Of a stretch of DNA of 64,000 bases, positions 1-11,285 are shown in pieces; the first letter of the stretch is position 1, and each line of letters begins with the position of its first letter. The stretch spans positions 8,777,480-8,841,479 of the forward strand of contig NW_004454210.1 in assembly GCF_000283155.1 (NCBI RefSeq), in the 5' to 3' direction. The notes beneath the pieces were generated by a model, which saw only the letters and a program-made list of their open reading frames with translations, was not told the DNA's origin and searched no databases. The position numbers and the translations under genes are program-made. The DNA is from Ceratotherium simum simum. Taxonomy: Eukaryota > Chordata > Mammalia > Perissodactyla > Rhinocerotidae.

Positions 1-180
1 TTTGTTTCACACTCAGCAGCTGCACTGGGGGTCAGTGATTGCTCAAAGGAATTTGAGATACTTATAATGTGCTAATAGATAAGTAATCGGGAGTTGATAT
101 TATAAAGCAAAGTAAAGCATTTGTTTTTAGAATTGTGTGGTTCTTACAAGAGATCACCTAAACTTTTTTTCCCCCATCAG
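1..180 (+). other. PELI1: PELI1 intron, 3' end
   Basis: This is the end of the intron before the residue-25 exon, closing with a poly-pyrimidine tract and CAG at 180. The exon with the initiator Met is further left and not included. Confidence 0.85.
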
Positions 181-310
181 GTATAATGGGTCTCTCCCAA
201 ATGGCGATAGAGGAAGGAGGAAAAGTAGGTTTGCTTTATTTAAAAGACCTAAGGCAAATGGGGTGAAGCCCAGCACTGTGCATATTGCTTGTACTCCTCA
301 GGCTGCAAAG
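181..310 (+). CDS. PELI1: PELI1 coding exon, residues 25-67
   Basis: The acceptor is a pyrimidine tract plus CAG at 178-180. The first base completes a split Gly codon (Gly24), then the frame reads YNGSLPNGDRGRRKSRF onward and ends on a complete Lys codon (residue 67) at 310. This is the start of the FHA region. The frame upstream of 181 is intron and must not be read as protein. The donor is GTAAAA followed by a run of 22 A, a weak match to the GTAAGT consensus. Confidence 0.96.
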
Positions 311-3300
311 GTAAAAAAAAAAAAAAAAAAAAAATCAAGAAAAAAAAAAAAAAAGCTAAATAAATTAACTTGGAGAAATTGGAAGCCTTGTACATGTTGT
401 GTATATTCTCTAGCATTCCCTTCACATTGTATACCAGAAGTTTCCTTTTTGTTTGGGTGGGAGAAGATACTTTGGAGACATGATGTTTGAAGGGCTGCCA
501 TATAGAAAGAAGGGCCTCAGACTTTTGTTTTATGACAAACCAAGATCAGTGGGTGGAAATTAGAAGGAAACATTCCCTTTTCTTATTAAAAAAAGGTGGG
601 AGTGGGGCCAGGGCTTTACCTGGTATTAAGAAGTGTGCGGCTGTCTGCCCTGAGAAGTAGGGAGTTCTCACTGTTACTGGAGGGACCTCACCTGGGCTGG
701 GCAAGGAATGCAGTATTATATAATAATAAGTGTATTCTGGTCCTAGAAGCATGTTTGGATGAGGTCATTTTTTTAACTAAGGGTCTTTATCAAAGATTCT
801 ATGGATGTTCTTGTTTTTATTTATTTTTTGTTTGTTTTATGACTCAGCTTTTAGCATAGCTTGAACAAAGTAGACCTCAATAATTATTAAATTGAATCAA
901 AGCTATGAAAGCAAATACTCAATTGTATCTACAATATAACTTCTCAATCTCCTGGCCTATATAATGCTTCTAGCCCCTTTTCCTTTCCCTACCAAAATCT
1001 CCAGAAGCCAGGCCACCATTTCAGGACACTTGGGCTTTTCCCAAAGTGATAGACAATTAGGCGGAATTTCAGATCTTTGCATTTCTCATAAATCCCTCTA
1101 CTTTTAATTTTATAACACAGACTGAATTTGATATGTGATGAGTGAATAAAAATTACAGCGAGTTCCTTGACTTCTGGAAGTACCTGTATCTTTAGCTAAG
1201 CAGCCCTAAGATGTGTATTAATATTATACCATCTGAGGTATAGCTTTGTAAGTTAAATAAACGAGAGACAGAGAAATTGGCATATGATGCCTTGTTTTAG
1301 GTCACAGCTCCACTCCCTGAAGTTAATTGCATTTTTGGCTTTGAGGGTGGTATCTAAAACAGAGTCCTCACACCTTGACTAGGCCTCCTCTATTATTATT
1401 TGAAAGCCAGTGAATGTAGAAAAGGGATGATTTTTTTTAGGTGTATCTTTTAACTCCTTTTCAGAGACGGGATGTGCTAAGCAGTTGGTGGAAGTGAACT
1501 GCTTATGGATCCAGTCGTAGGAGCTTCTTTCCAGTATCTCCCCACAGGAGTGCTCTTGGCATTTTGGGGGTGCCAGCTTTCTTTGTGCAGGACTGTCCCA
1601 TATATTGCAGGATGTTTAATATTCTTGTCTCCACCCACTAAATGCCATTTAAGCCCTCAAATCATTATGACAGCCAAAAAACGCACTACATATTTCTAAA
1701 TGCCCCTTAGACAGCTAATACTACCTCTAGTTGAGAACCACTGTCATAGGGAAAATATTTCTAATCTCTACCTTTATAATATCCTACTCTGTACCTCGCA
1801 TTTTTACTGTCATGCTCCTAATGTTTTTATTGTTAGCTCCTTTTCATCTTTACTAGGCAACAAGAATCTTAGGGATCAAAGATTGACCCTTTCCTCTTTC
1901 AGTTTTGGAGGACTGTGGTAGTGAGGTCATGAAGAAAACTCATTGTTTAGTCTGGCAGTCATTTGGGATGAGTGGTTAATCCCTGCCTTCCAGTCCAGTG
2001 GGAACTTAACTTGACATAGTTCTTATTCTCAATCTAAGAGTAGGTTTTAAGAGCGAAAAAACAGGGATTACAATCTCCAAGTACACAAAAAACTGTTTTT
2101 AAATCTCTTTAGCCATTAAGAATTAACTTCCAAAATACTGAGCAATTATTTGATTGAAAAATCAGTTGCTTAGTGCTGAGTTAAAGCAATTGTAGGTTAT
2201 AAAACCTATAAAACAATTATATAATGTTGGAATACATGAATGTGTAGGAAAACATGGGAGTCATCTAGACTGCATTCTTGAGGTTGGATACCTCTATGAA
2301 GAAAGAAGAGTAGGGAGGGACATGTAAGCAGCCTTGCTTGTATCTGTAGAGTTTAACAACTTTTGAAAAATCAGGAGCAAAAATGGCATTTTTAAGCTTT
2401 GATAATGCCGGGTAGTTAGTTTAGATAATGCCCACATGCTTGTTTATTCTCTTCATATATTTGAAAATTTCACAGTCTTAAAGTTGTTGTTTTAAGGCTT
2501 TATCTATTACAGGTTAGCTACAAATTGAAAGCAAGTAACATTTTATAATGTCAAAGTTCTAATTAAGAAGCTGTTTTTTCATTTAGCCTCTTTACTATGT
2601 ACAGTCATTCTTTTGTGTTTTTGTATCTGTTTTCCTTTTACGCAACCTATTTCCACTTCCTTTCTGTAGGTTTTTCCCCCCTCTGATATTATCTTCAACT
2701 CATGCACATAGAAAACGCCTGAAAACAAAACTGAAAAGTTCTTTTTAGCAATATTTTTAGTTTGGGATAGGTCAGAAGTACAGTCATAAGCATTATATCC
2801 ATTTCCTTTGGTAATGTTTAATCATTCTATGAATTTTTATGTATCTTGCCCAGCATGTGGCAAATATTTGTCATCTATAGAGTCACAGAATGGTTAGGAA
2901 AGCAGTTAACTCTGCTTATTGGTTAACTGTAACTCTTCGAGTTACTTTAAAAATAAAATTCCTCTTATTCTGCAAAATTTTTATTTTCTCCTTATCAGAG
3001 CAGTACTGAGGACTGTTGTCAGTTTCTACATGGGATTTGGTTTTGATTACTTTATAATTTAAAATACTTACAAGGGAGGTCCAGATTTTATAGTATTTTT
3101 ATACTATGAAATTGTGTTCTTACTCTATAACTGCTTCAAATTATTCTTCTACACCCCAGTCAACTTGAGAAACTACTGTCACAGCTGAGGTTATGTGAGA
3201 GTTATTAATCTTTACCAGAAATTTCAAGGGGAAAATATGTCAGATATGTGATTACCTTTCTTTTTTTTAATGAAAAGATTATCTGATTTGATTGACCTGC

Positions 3301-6300
3301 CAGCTAATTTTTGCTATTAATCTTTTCTTTCTTAGGCAATAAGCAACAAGGACCAGCATAGCATATCATATACCTTATCTCGGGCCCAGACGGTGGTGGT
3401 TGAATATACTTATGACAGCAACACTGATATGTTTCAGGTATTATAACATCTGAATTTTTTTTCTTGAAAAACAAAAAAATTAAAAACCTGTCAGTAACTT
3501 TTGCTGTCATCAGATTAAGGATTATCATATTTTAATAATGTATTTCATTAAAATATATATTGATTTCTAAACCTCATATATAGAAGTCAGCATAGCATGA
3601 TTAACAGATAGGCTCCGAAATCAGAATTCCTGATAAACCACCACTTAGGCACTCTGTGCCTCTGTTTTTTTCTTCCTGTGAAGTGCAGATAACAGAACTT
3701 CCCTCATATGACTGTTAGGAGGCTTAAAAGTGTTAGTACATGTAAAGTGTTCTGAGCTGTGCCAGGTAGCTGGTAAACACTTAGCCGTTAATAATAACAA
3801 TAGCTATGATAATAGCTCTGTTAGCTATTGTTATCCAAAAAAGGAACTAAGGAATATTCTGCACACATTTATGACTTTTTTTGCCACTATTTGTCATCTT
3901 CCTCTCTAGGCAACAAAATACAGGCAATTTCCAACTGTTCATATCATATATGTGAAATCAAACTTGCTTCTCAGCACATATTTATTTGGTCTAAGCTACT
4001 GGTGCAGTACAAGTTTTTTTTCCTCTCATTCTTTGTACTAATCCAGTGCTGATGTTTTGATAAACTGATAGATGATAGAACAGCCAAACCCAAAGATGTA
4101 AACAAAATTCATGATATCTTTTCCCTTAATATTGGGTTTGGTAAAGCCCTCAGCTTTTTTAAAACAAACTTAAATAGGACATAAAGTACCTGATAATGTT
4201 GTTGTTACAGTTATTATCCCAATTACTTTTCAGTTTTTCTTTATTTTACAAGATTAAATGAATGTGAAAAGGCCTGGAGTAATTACAACAAATAGCAAAA
4301 TATTTCTTTGAAGTCATTTGCTCCCTCCCAGCACGTTTGATGGAATACAGTCATGTGCTGCATAACATTTCAGTCAATGACGGACTGTGTATATGACAGT
4401 GGTCCCGTGAGATTAGTACCATAGAACCTAGGTGTACAATAGGCTATACCATCTAGGTTTGTGTACACACACTCTATGATGTTCACACAACGACAAAATC
4501 GCCTAAGGACACATTTCTCAGAATGTATCTTCGTTGTTAAATGACGCTTGACTGTACTGAATTTTTTAGAATAGTCTCTATAGTTAATATTAGAATGTGG
4601 ATATTTATTTATGTCCTCTTTGCTTTTACCAAAAAATTAAAAGTAAATAACGTCCTTAATGAAGATGAAGTTTTGGATCTTAATGAGAACCTAACACAAG
4701 CTTTAGGATGATTTTTCACATTTTATTTTACTGACAACCAGTTCAAATGAATGTGCTTAATTAGCTTTTTTAAAAATCAAGTTGCTGCCTAGATATTTGA
4801 TCATAGACTGGAATTTTAGTTTCAGAAAGTACCTTGTATTTATTTGTTTATCCCTTATCTTTTGTCAATAAAGTTACTGAAATCTTGTGAGTTAAAGATT
4901 ACAGAATTAGTTGGGGGCAAAATTGGGATTAAACCAGGCATCCTGCATTATGGAATAGTGTCTTCACCCTCTTATGAAGGTCCTTACATAAGTTGTAACA
5001 CTTTTTGTTTTCTTCTTTTCATATGGGAATAGAGAGTTTTTCCCAATATAGTAAACTGATTATACCCTTTCTACAAGCATTATACCTATGGAAAATCCAA
5101 ACATTTCTACATTTAAAAAAACCTGAGCTATATCACAAACTACCCTGGTAAATTAGCCAGTCTTTGAGGAACTGGTTTCATAAGCATTCTAAGATTGCCT
5201 ACCTTCTAAACTGAACAAGAACATTTATTATTCGATCCATCAGATATTCAGATTCCAACTCTGTGCATTGCTTGACACTACGAAGTAAATAAAGGAGACA
5301 TTACAAGTTGATTACACACATAGGTGCTACACTGATGGTCTAAATGTGAAGTACAGGCTTCTGAATGGGTTGAAGAAGGGTAGTGCCTTTTTATCTGGTC
5401 CTTTCTTTATCAAGTTGAGTAGAATTTTGCCAGTCCAACTAGTAGAAAGGCGTTTTGACAAAAGAGGTGGCAAAGAGGTACACAGTGTGGTAGAAGATTG
5501 ATGAATAAGCTACTTGTCGCTAAAAAATACTTTTTGTGTGAACAGAAATAACAGGAAGTTAGGCTGGATTGGTAGACGGACTCCAGTTGTGAAATCAGTT
5601 TCTAATTATTATCAGAAATAAGAAACTAACAAGTTTGGATAGGTTTTTAATGGGGGTGAGAGAGAATGACATGATAAGATCTGTATTTTTAAAGCTAATA
5701 GTAGCAATAAGAAAGAAGAGGAATTACTAAAATTTATCCTAACAAACAATTATATTATATCCTAATGACACACATCTGATCACAATCATGTAGATTTTTT
5801 TCTCTTTATAGATACTTAAGATTTCTTCCTTCTTACCTGTCATTACCAATATTGCTTTGATATCTTAAATTTTCTCCTTCGAGGCCCAGATCAGATATCA
5901 GCTCTTCTGGAACCATCTCTCTTCCCAAATAAGTTCTGCTTCTGAATACCTTGATTCTGAATATCAATCCTCAATCCAATCCCTGGCTTATACCTTTTGG
6001 CTCTAAAAGAGCCTTTTATTTTTGGAAATATTTTTAGTTTCAAAGGTCTGAGACCATTTTCTTTGGATATCATTATCTTTTTTTTTTTTTTTTTTTAAGA
6101 TTTTNNNNNNNNNNNNNNNNNNNNNNNNNNNNNNNNNNNNNNNNNNNNNNNNNNNNNNNNNNNNNNNNNNNNNNNNNNNNNNNNNNNNNNNNNNNNNNNN
6201 NNNNGAACGGAGAAGTGGTGCCTCGATGCGCACCCGGGATCCGAACCCGGGCCACCAGCATTGCAGCGCGCGCACTTAACCACCAAGCCACAGGGCCGGC

Positions 6301-9248
6301 CCCTGGATATCATTATCTTAAAAATAAGGAAAAGGGACATCCAGTATTACATTTGTTAACCAACCAATTTCCCCCTAAAACTATCCAAACTAAATAAAGA
6401 CTTTATACTTGATGACAGGACAAAAACTCTGAAGAGTTTTATCCAAAAGTGTGCTGATAAGGGGAATTTTTGAGGTTCAACTATGCAAAGAATGACTTTT
6501 AAGAGTCATCATCTTTGTAGAGAGTCATTATTTTTTCTCGGTACCCACATTCTTCAATTTTATGATATTACTTTATAACAAATACATTAATAAACCGATC
6601 ATTTTTAAATGTTTACTTCAAAACCCTGTGACACTTGTCAGTTCTGTCACCTGTTCCACTGATTTCCTTTTTTCTTTTCAACTTTCATCTTTCAAAATGA
6701 AATTAATTTATTTACTAGCTGGCACCTTTGAAGATATTTTTAATTCATTGACACCTCACCCACTAGAACTCTTACATGGGAACCTTGTCTCTGAAATATG
6801 GCCAAGAACCAGCAAGAAAATAAAAAGGCATAGAAAATTAAATCTAAGCATAGAAAATAAATGCCACGTAGGCTGTGCATGCACTGAAATTCCTTTTCTC
6901 TGCTCCCTGGAGAATCCCTTAGGCTCTCACCAAGACCCTGTTGAAATACTGTTCTTTGAAGTTTGGTTATTTAATTTGTCAACCCATAGTAGAGTAAGAG
7001 TAGCTGGTTAGAGGAGGGGTATGCGGCTAGAGAAAGTATGCCCAACAGCTAGAAATGATGGCTGACAACCTGACAGAAAAGACACAAGAAAATCTATGAA
7101 GAATACATAAGACCTCAAAGCAAGGCTATGTAAGCCCTTAACATAAGGATTAGTGTTCTTGTACACCTTTATAGCATGTGAAGACATCACTGCCTTTCAG
7201 CTTAATGTAAATGGAATTCATAGTGTAATGTCCTGGAGTCATCATAAAAGATTTACTTATATATTCACTATATTCTGTGAAAGAAGGTAGTAGTAATACA
7301 TGGTAGACATATTTCCATCCAAAGGAGTTAAAAATAAAATCCACAGCCATCTAGAAATCTCAGCCATCCTAAACTCGTCATTCCCTGAGGGTTTCATATA
7401 TTCTGGGTCATAAATTCCCACTTAATTCTGTGCTCTTAGTGATTATTACATCAGAGCAAATCTGACAGATTAGTTTTCAGGGGTATAGATGCCCCCAGAG
7501 TTAAGTGTGGTAAGTTTAAGGTTTAGAAATTTCAGAAGCTTAATGATTTCACCTTATTGTGCCTTTCTTGAATGGATTTTCCACTGTGTTCCTTTGAATG
7601 GGTTTATAGATATTTCTTTTTCCCTTAGATTGGTCGGTCGACTGAAAGTCCCATTGATTTTGTAGTAACTGACACAGTTCCTGGAAGTCAAAGTAATTCT
7701 GATACACAGTCAGTGCAAAGCACTATATCAAGATTTGCCTGTAGAATCATATGTGAACGGAATCCACCCTTTACAGCACGGATTTATGCTGCAGGATTTG
7801 ACTCATCAAAAAACATCTTTCTTGGGGTAAAAAGCTTTTTTCCTAAATGATGCAGTTTTCATAACCACTTCTATTTCCAAATTACAAATAAATGGAAGCT
7901 CACTATTCTTATTCCTACTAGGAGAAGGCTGCCAAATGGAAGACATCAGATGGGCAGATGGATGGCTTGACCACTAATGGCGTTCTTGTTATGCATCCGC
8001 GCAATGGGTTCACAGAAGACTCCAAGCCTGGAATCTGGAGAGAAATATCAGTGTGTGGAAATGTATTCAGCCTGCGTGAAACCAGATCAGCTCAGCAGAG
8101 AGGAAAAATGGTAAGTACTGAGATGTATCTTGTTATTTAGCTACAATAAACACTTAGGGTGATTTGGACTGAATGCATTACATATTCCCCAAAACTCTTA
8201 AATCTCTTGCTAACACAGAGTACTACTAAGTCTGACTATCAAACACTGACTATTAAATACTAAACTAGAGGATAATACTTTAATCTTTCTATTAGGACAC
8301 TAAAAATTTTATTTTTTCATATTATGTTAATGTATTTTAAAACCTAAGCTTTCCTAAATTAAACAGTACTCTGTGTCTTTTCTACTCATATCTGTATATC
8401 TTTGACCATGATATTTATTGGAAATAATAGACTTACTTACTAACCAGATGTTTTAATCATAAATTGTCTTTACTATAAGCCTGAAAAGAAATATGTTACT
8501 GCTCACTATTTTATCCTTGATTTTCAAATTTACGTTTTCATAACTGTCATTGGAGTTTCTTAAATATTTAGTAACAAACATAGGAAACTCAATTCTTGAG
8601 TAAGGAGCACATAAGAAAAAAACTCATGTAAAAATTCTAAACATAGTGATGAATGTATTTTTTGATTCTTGTTTCCTCTAGGTGGAAATGGAAACCAATC
8701 AGTTACAAGATGGCTCATTAATTGACCTCTGTGGTGCAACATTGCTGTGGCGTACTGCAGAAGGCCTTTCCCACACTCCTACAGTGAAACATTTAGAAGC
8801 TTTAAGACAGGAAATCAATGCAGCACGACCTCAGTGTCCTGTAGGGTTCAACACACTAGCATTTCCTAGTATGAAGAGGAAAGATGTTGTCGATGAAAAA
8901 CAACCCTGGGTATACCTAAACTGTGGCCATGTGCATGGCTATCATAACTGGGGAAACAAAGAAGAACGTGATGGAAAAGATCGTGAATGTCCTATGTGTA
9001 GGTCCGTTGGTCCCTATGTCCCTCTGTGGCTTGGATGTGAAGCTGGATTTTATGTGGACGCTGGCCCTCCAACCCATGCATTTAGCCCATGTGGGCATGT
9101 GTGTTCAGAAAAGACAACTGCCTATTGGTCCCAGATCCCACTTCCTCATGGTACTCATACTTTTCATGCAGCCTGTCCCTTCTGTGCACATCAGTTGGCT
9201 GGTGAACAAGGCTACATCAGACTTATTTTCCAAGGACCTCTAGACTAA
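181..9248 (+). CDS. PELI1: PELI1 (Pellino E3 ubiquitin ligase 1), partial: coding exons for residues 25-418
   Basis: Joining 181-310, 3336-3437, 7629-7826, 7922-8110 and 8682-9248 gives one open frame of 394 residues ending in TAA; with the known 24-residue start it makes the 418 residues of Pellino-1. Pellino-1 is a cytoplasmic E3 ligase that binds phosphorylated IRAK1 by an atypical FHA domain (roughly residues 15-275) and builds K63- and K48-linked ubiquitin chains by a C-terminal RING-like domain in TLR/IL-1R signalling. Visible landmarks fit: R104 and T185-N186 (phosphothreonine pocket), the IRAK1-phosphorylated positions S76, S78, T80, S82, T86, T288 and S293, and zinc-ligand candidates C282, C311, H313, C333, C336, C367, C371, C395 and C398. 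All introns start GT and end AG. The sequence matches PELI1 rather than PELI2 (for example SLPNGDRG, not ALPNGDRG). The ATG exon is outside the window to the left. Compared with human from memory, Y93 (His) and M233 (Ile) differ. Confidence 0.97.
311..3335 (+). other. PELI1: PELI1 intron (3.0 kb)
   Basis: It starts GTAAAA and ends TTAG. It contains A-runs at 313-334 and 340-354 and an old MER20 element near 1545-1746. Otherwise it is unique-looking AT-rich sequence with no other gene seen. Confidence 0.9.
1545..1746 (-). mobile_element. MER20 (hAT-Charlie MITE)
   Basis: Reading + strand it follows the reverse of MER20: GACTGTCCCATATATTGCAG, CCACCCACTAAATGCCA and a closing TTGAGAACCACTG. It is heavily diverged. 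Confidence 0.75.
3336..3437 (+). CDS. PELI1: PELI1 coding exon, residues 68-101
   Basis: The acceptor is TTTCTTAG ending at 3335 and the donor is GTATTA at 3438. Thirty-four complete codons begin AISNKDQHSISY and end DSNTDMFQ. This exon holds five of the Ser/Thr residues (S76, S78, T80, S82, T86) whose phosphorylation by IRAK kinases is reported to switch on the ligase. Residue 93 is Tyr here; I recall His in human. Confidence 0.96.
3590..3800 (+). mobile_element. MIR SINE
   Basis: The order of MIR blocks is kept: CTGTGCCTCTGTTTTTTTC, GGAGGCTTAAAAGTGTTAG and GCTGTGCCAGGTAGCTGG. It is an old, diverged copy. Confidence 0.65.
4348..4554 (-). mobile_element. MER2-like Tigger (TcMar) element
   Basis: The ends are inverted repeats (CAGTCATG ... 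GCTTGACTG) flanked by TA at 4346-4347 and 4555-4556, the Tc1/mariner target. The interior has the MER2 phrase GGCTATACCATCTAGGTTTG. It is shorter than full MER2, so internally deleted. Confidence 0.8.
6080..6303 (-). mobile_element. ERE-type tRNA-derived SINE, interrupted by an assembly gap
   Basis: The reverse strand shows the ERE head (GGGGCCGGCCCTGTGGCTTG) and a B-box like GGTTCGGATCC. The + strand begins with poly(T) at 6080. A perfect 16-base target duplication, TGGATATCATTATCTT, lies at 6064-6079 and 6304-6319. The middle is Ns. Confidence 0.93.
6105..6204. other. Assembly gap (exactly 100 N)
   Basis: The run is exactly 100 N, the usual placeholder for a gap of unknown size. It falls inside the SINE, where sequence on both sides is repetitive. 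Confidence 0.97.
7629..7826 (+). CDS. PELI1: PELI1 coding exon, residues 102-167 (FHA core)
   Basis: The acceptor is CCCTTAG at 7622-7628 and the donor is GTAAAA at 7827. Sixty-six complete codons start IGRSTESPIDF and end DSSKNIFLG. R104 is the FHA arginine that contacts phosphothreonine in Pellino proteins. Confidence 0.96.
7922..8110 (+). CDS. PELI1: PELI1 coding exon, residues 168-230
   Basis: The acceptor TAG ends at 7921 and the donor is a strong GTAAGT at 8111. Sixty-three complete codons start EKAAKWKTSDGQMDG and end AQQRGKM. T185-N186 in LTTNGV belong to the phosphopeptide pocket. Only 95 bases of intron separate it from the previous exon. Confidence 0.96.
8111..8681 (+). other. PELI1: PELI1 last intron (571 bases)
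   Basis: It starts GTAAGT and ends TCTAG. It is AT-rich with no repeat or gene recognised. Confidence 0.9.
8682..9248 (+). CDS. PELI1: PELI1 last coding exon, residues 231-418 (RING-like domain) and stop
   Basis: The acceptor is TTTCCTCTAG ending at 8681. The GTG at 8682 is Val231, not a start codon. The frame runs 188 codons to TAA at 9246-9248 and ends IFQGPLD. It carries the Cys/His-rich RING-like domain, including CPMC at 333-336, CGH at 311-313 and 367-369, and CPFC at 395-398, plus T288 and S293. C333 and C336 are the pair commonly mutated to kill ligase activity. No frameshift or loss is seen. Confidence 0.97.
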   Translation: MEMETNQLQDGSLIDLCGATLLWRTAEGLSHTPTVKHLEALRQEINAARPQCPVGFNTLAFPSMKRKDVVDEKQPWVYLNCGHVHGYHNWGNKEERDGKDRECPMCRSVGPYVPLWLGCEAGFYVDAGPPTHAFSPCGHVCSEKTTAYWSQIPLPHGTHTFHAACPFCAHQLAGEQGYIRLIFQGPLD

Positions 9249-9283
9249 TAAACAGTCGTCCTCCAGGACTGTGTTATAAATTT

Positions 9284-9291
9284 ATAAGCTA
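9284..9291 (+). promoter_or_regulatory. miR-21-5p 8-mer seed match in PELI1 3' UTR
   Basis: ATAAGCTA is the full 8-mer complement of the miR-21 seed, only 36 bases after the stop codon. PELI1 is a published miR-21 target, so this is likely the functional site. Confidence 0.7.
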
Positions 9292-10449
9292 AGTGAGTTG
9301 ATTTTCCAACCTGTTGTCCACGTCAGTTTCTCTGCTCTGGTCGTTTGCATTAAGATGAAGAATTTTTTTAAACATTTATAATAAATAGTAGCAATTTCTC
9401 AGCAAAAATCTGGGAGACGCAAGCAAAGGAATTTCCAAAAGTACCAGACTTCTGAATTCTGAAAATATATTTTGAGGAGAAAAAGACGTAGTCTGATTTG
9501 ATGATGCCTTCATTTTAGTGTTTTTGAATCACCCATCCTCAGTGTTGAAAAATTGTTTTGTATAACTGAGGGTACTGTTGGTTCAAACTATGTAAGTTTA
9601 CAGTTTGTTGCAAACATTGTAAAATACAGCAACATGTATATTAACTTTTTTTCTATTTATCTTTATTATAGAAAATATCTTAGAATGTTCTTGATCGAGT
9701 AGCATGGTAACGATGGTGTCACACTCCTGGTGTGAGTGGTAGTTTAGCAAGCATAGCTCAAGGATTTGCAAGGTTAGAAAGAAGGACAAGAGAGCCTCTC
9801 TCCCCACCCCCATCTAATTATGGAATTTGGTAAATTAGAATACTTTATAAAACCAAATTCATATTAATTACCATTGTGTAAGAGGTGTTTGTTTTTAACC
9901 ACATTGAAGATAATCAGGAAAGGTTTTTTTCCTTAATGTTTCTCTTGAGTGTAGTACTATAACAAAAACTTAATGCTAAGAAACATTTTATATGCACCTT
10001 TAAATATGCAATTTAATCTAGATTATCTATTTTTCTCCCATGATAACTAATCTGTTTTTAGTATCAGCAACATTTGGCAAGTTTATTTTTTAGATATAAA
10101 CTGTGGTTCATCTGTTCACTGTTTCTAGAAAAAAATCATTTCCATGAGAAGAAGCGTAAATTAACAAGAAAGGAAAGTGACTTGATTTGCTTTTAGAAAA
10201 AGAAATGCTTAATTAATTAACTGTTCTATATTTGGCCTTATCCAGGCTTTAAGAAATCCAGAGAGATATAAAGGGTTGAATGACAATAGTGCCCCCTTTT
10301 TTTAACCTAGCAGACCAGACTTAACTGTGGGCTTGAATCCTAAAGAGAGTTGCCACAGTGTGACTCAAGGAAATGTTTGGTTGGCAGATAGCACCAGTGA
10401 CAGCAGAGTGGAGGGACATATTTGTATGGTCTGTTCATTCTCTAATTCT

Positions 10450-10455
10450 AATAAA
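10450..10455 (+). terminator. PELI1: Candidate internal poly(A) signal (AATAAA)
   Basis: A canonical AATAAA about 1.2 kb into the 3' UTR could give a shorter transcript. Use is not shown by sequence alone. Confidence 0.4.
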
Positions 10456-11279
10456 ATCTTTTGCTCTCAGAAGCAAGAGAAAGTTTCTTCTTCCTCCCTT
10501 CCCCCCACCTTTTTTTTAATGCACCACAAGGAAAGTATAGACAGTTGCACTACATGAAACCCTTTGTGACACTTGTAGAAATCAATACACTTTTAGATTA
10601 GACAGAATCCTTTTTTAAATCTCTTGATTTGTTTTCCTTTAGTTCGAAAAGTTGTATAATACTTAATTGACTAGCAGATTTTTATATGTGGTAGCATAGC
10701 TTTAATTTATCCTATTACAACGCTGTTCTGAATTTTCTTTTGGTTAAAAAAAAAACAAAACCTGTTGCTTAGAAGCCATGAACTATTTCATTTTACTTAA
10801 ACTTGTCAAAATTTCCTTGTTTTTAAAAATGATCATTTGGGTTCACTCAGGAAATGCATGTCAGGAAACTTGTGTTATAAGTTTACTAGTTGTGATGTAT
10901 CAGTAACTGCTGTTAGCCCTTTTTCAAAGAAATATAATTGATTTTGAAGTTTTCTAGATTGTCACATGCTTTGTGACTAATGCAAGGAAACCAAGTCCTG
11001 TATTGTATTTGTTCTAGTCATTTCTATTCAGGCTATATATTGTAGTTAATTTTTATTTGCAATTAATTTATTCAAACTAAGTAAATACTTTTCAAAATAG
11101 ATATTTGAATTTGTCTCTGTGAGTTCGTTTTTGCATAACTGAGAATGAGAAACCAGAAGTGAAAACTTGTGGACAAATCTACCCTACACTCCAAAAATAT
11201 TCACTTGAAATAGATGAGTTTGCATTTAATGTAACACTTTAAATCTCTAGCTCTCTTGGGAAAGCATCTCTTACTTATT

Positions 11280-11285
11280 AATAAA
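11280..11285 (+). terminator. PELI1: Probable distal poly(A) signal of PELI1 (AATAAA)
   Basis: A canonical AATAAA is followed within 10-25 bases by a GT-rich stretch (TTTGTTTAGTGGTTG). It is the last such signal before the interspersed repeat at 11421. Confidence 0.6.

Larger units (their letters stand above)
3438..7628 (+). other. PELI1: PELI1 intron (4.2 kb, contains the assembly gap)
   Basis: It starts GTATTA and ends CTTAG. It holds a MIR (about 3590-3800), a MER2-like Tigger element (4348-4554) and an ERE SINE broken by 100 N (6080-6303). Its true length is unknown because of the gap. Confidence 0.9.

Noticed and set aside
137..180. Met at 137 as a start for the first visible PELI1 exon
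   Set aside because: 137-180 is intron ending in a pyrimidine tract and CAG; homology begins exactly at 181/182. The same frame also runs past the donor at 311 into intron poly(A).
4348..4554. Inverted-repeat ends as a possible regulatory palindrome
   Set aside because: TA flanks and internal sequence identify it as a MER2-like Tigger transposon.
6003..6397. Overlapping short frames across the N gap
   Set aside because: They are SINE sequence plus unknown bases.
8916..9243. Alternative-frame open stretches over the last PELI1 exon
   Set aside because: They are shadows of the real RING-domain frame.
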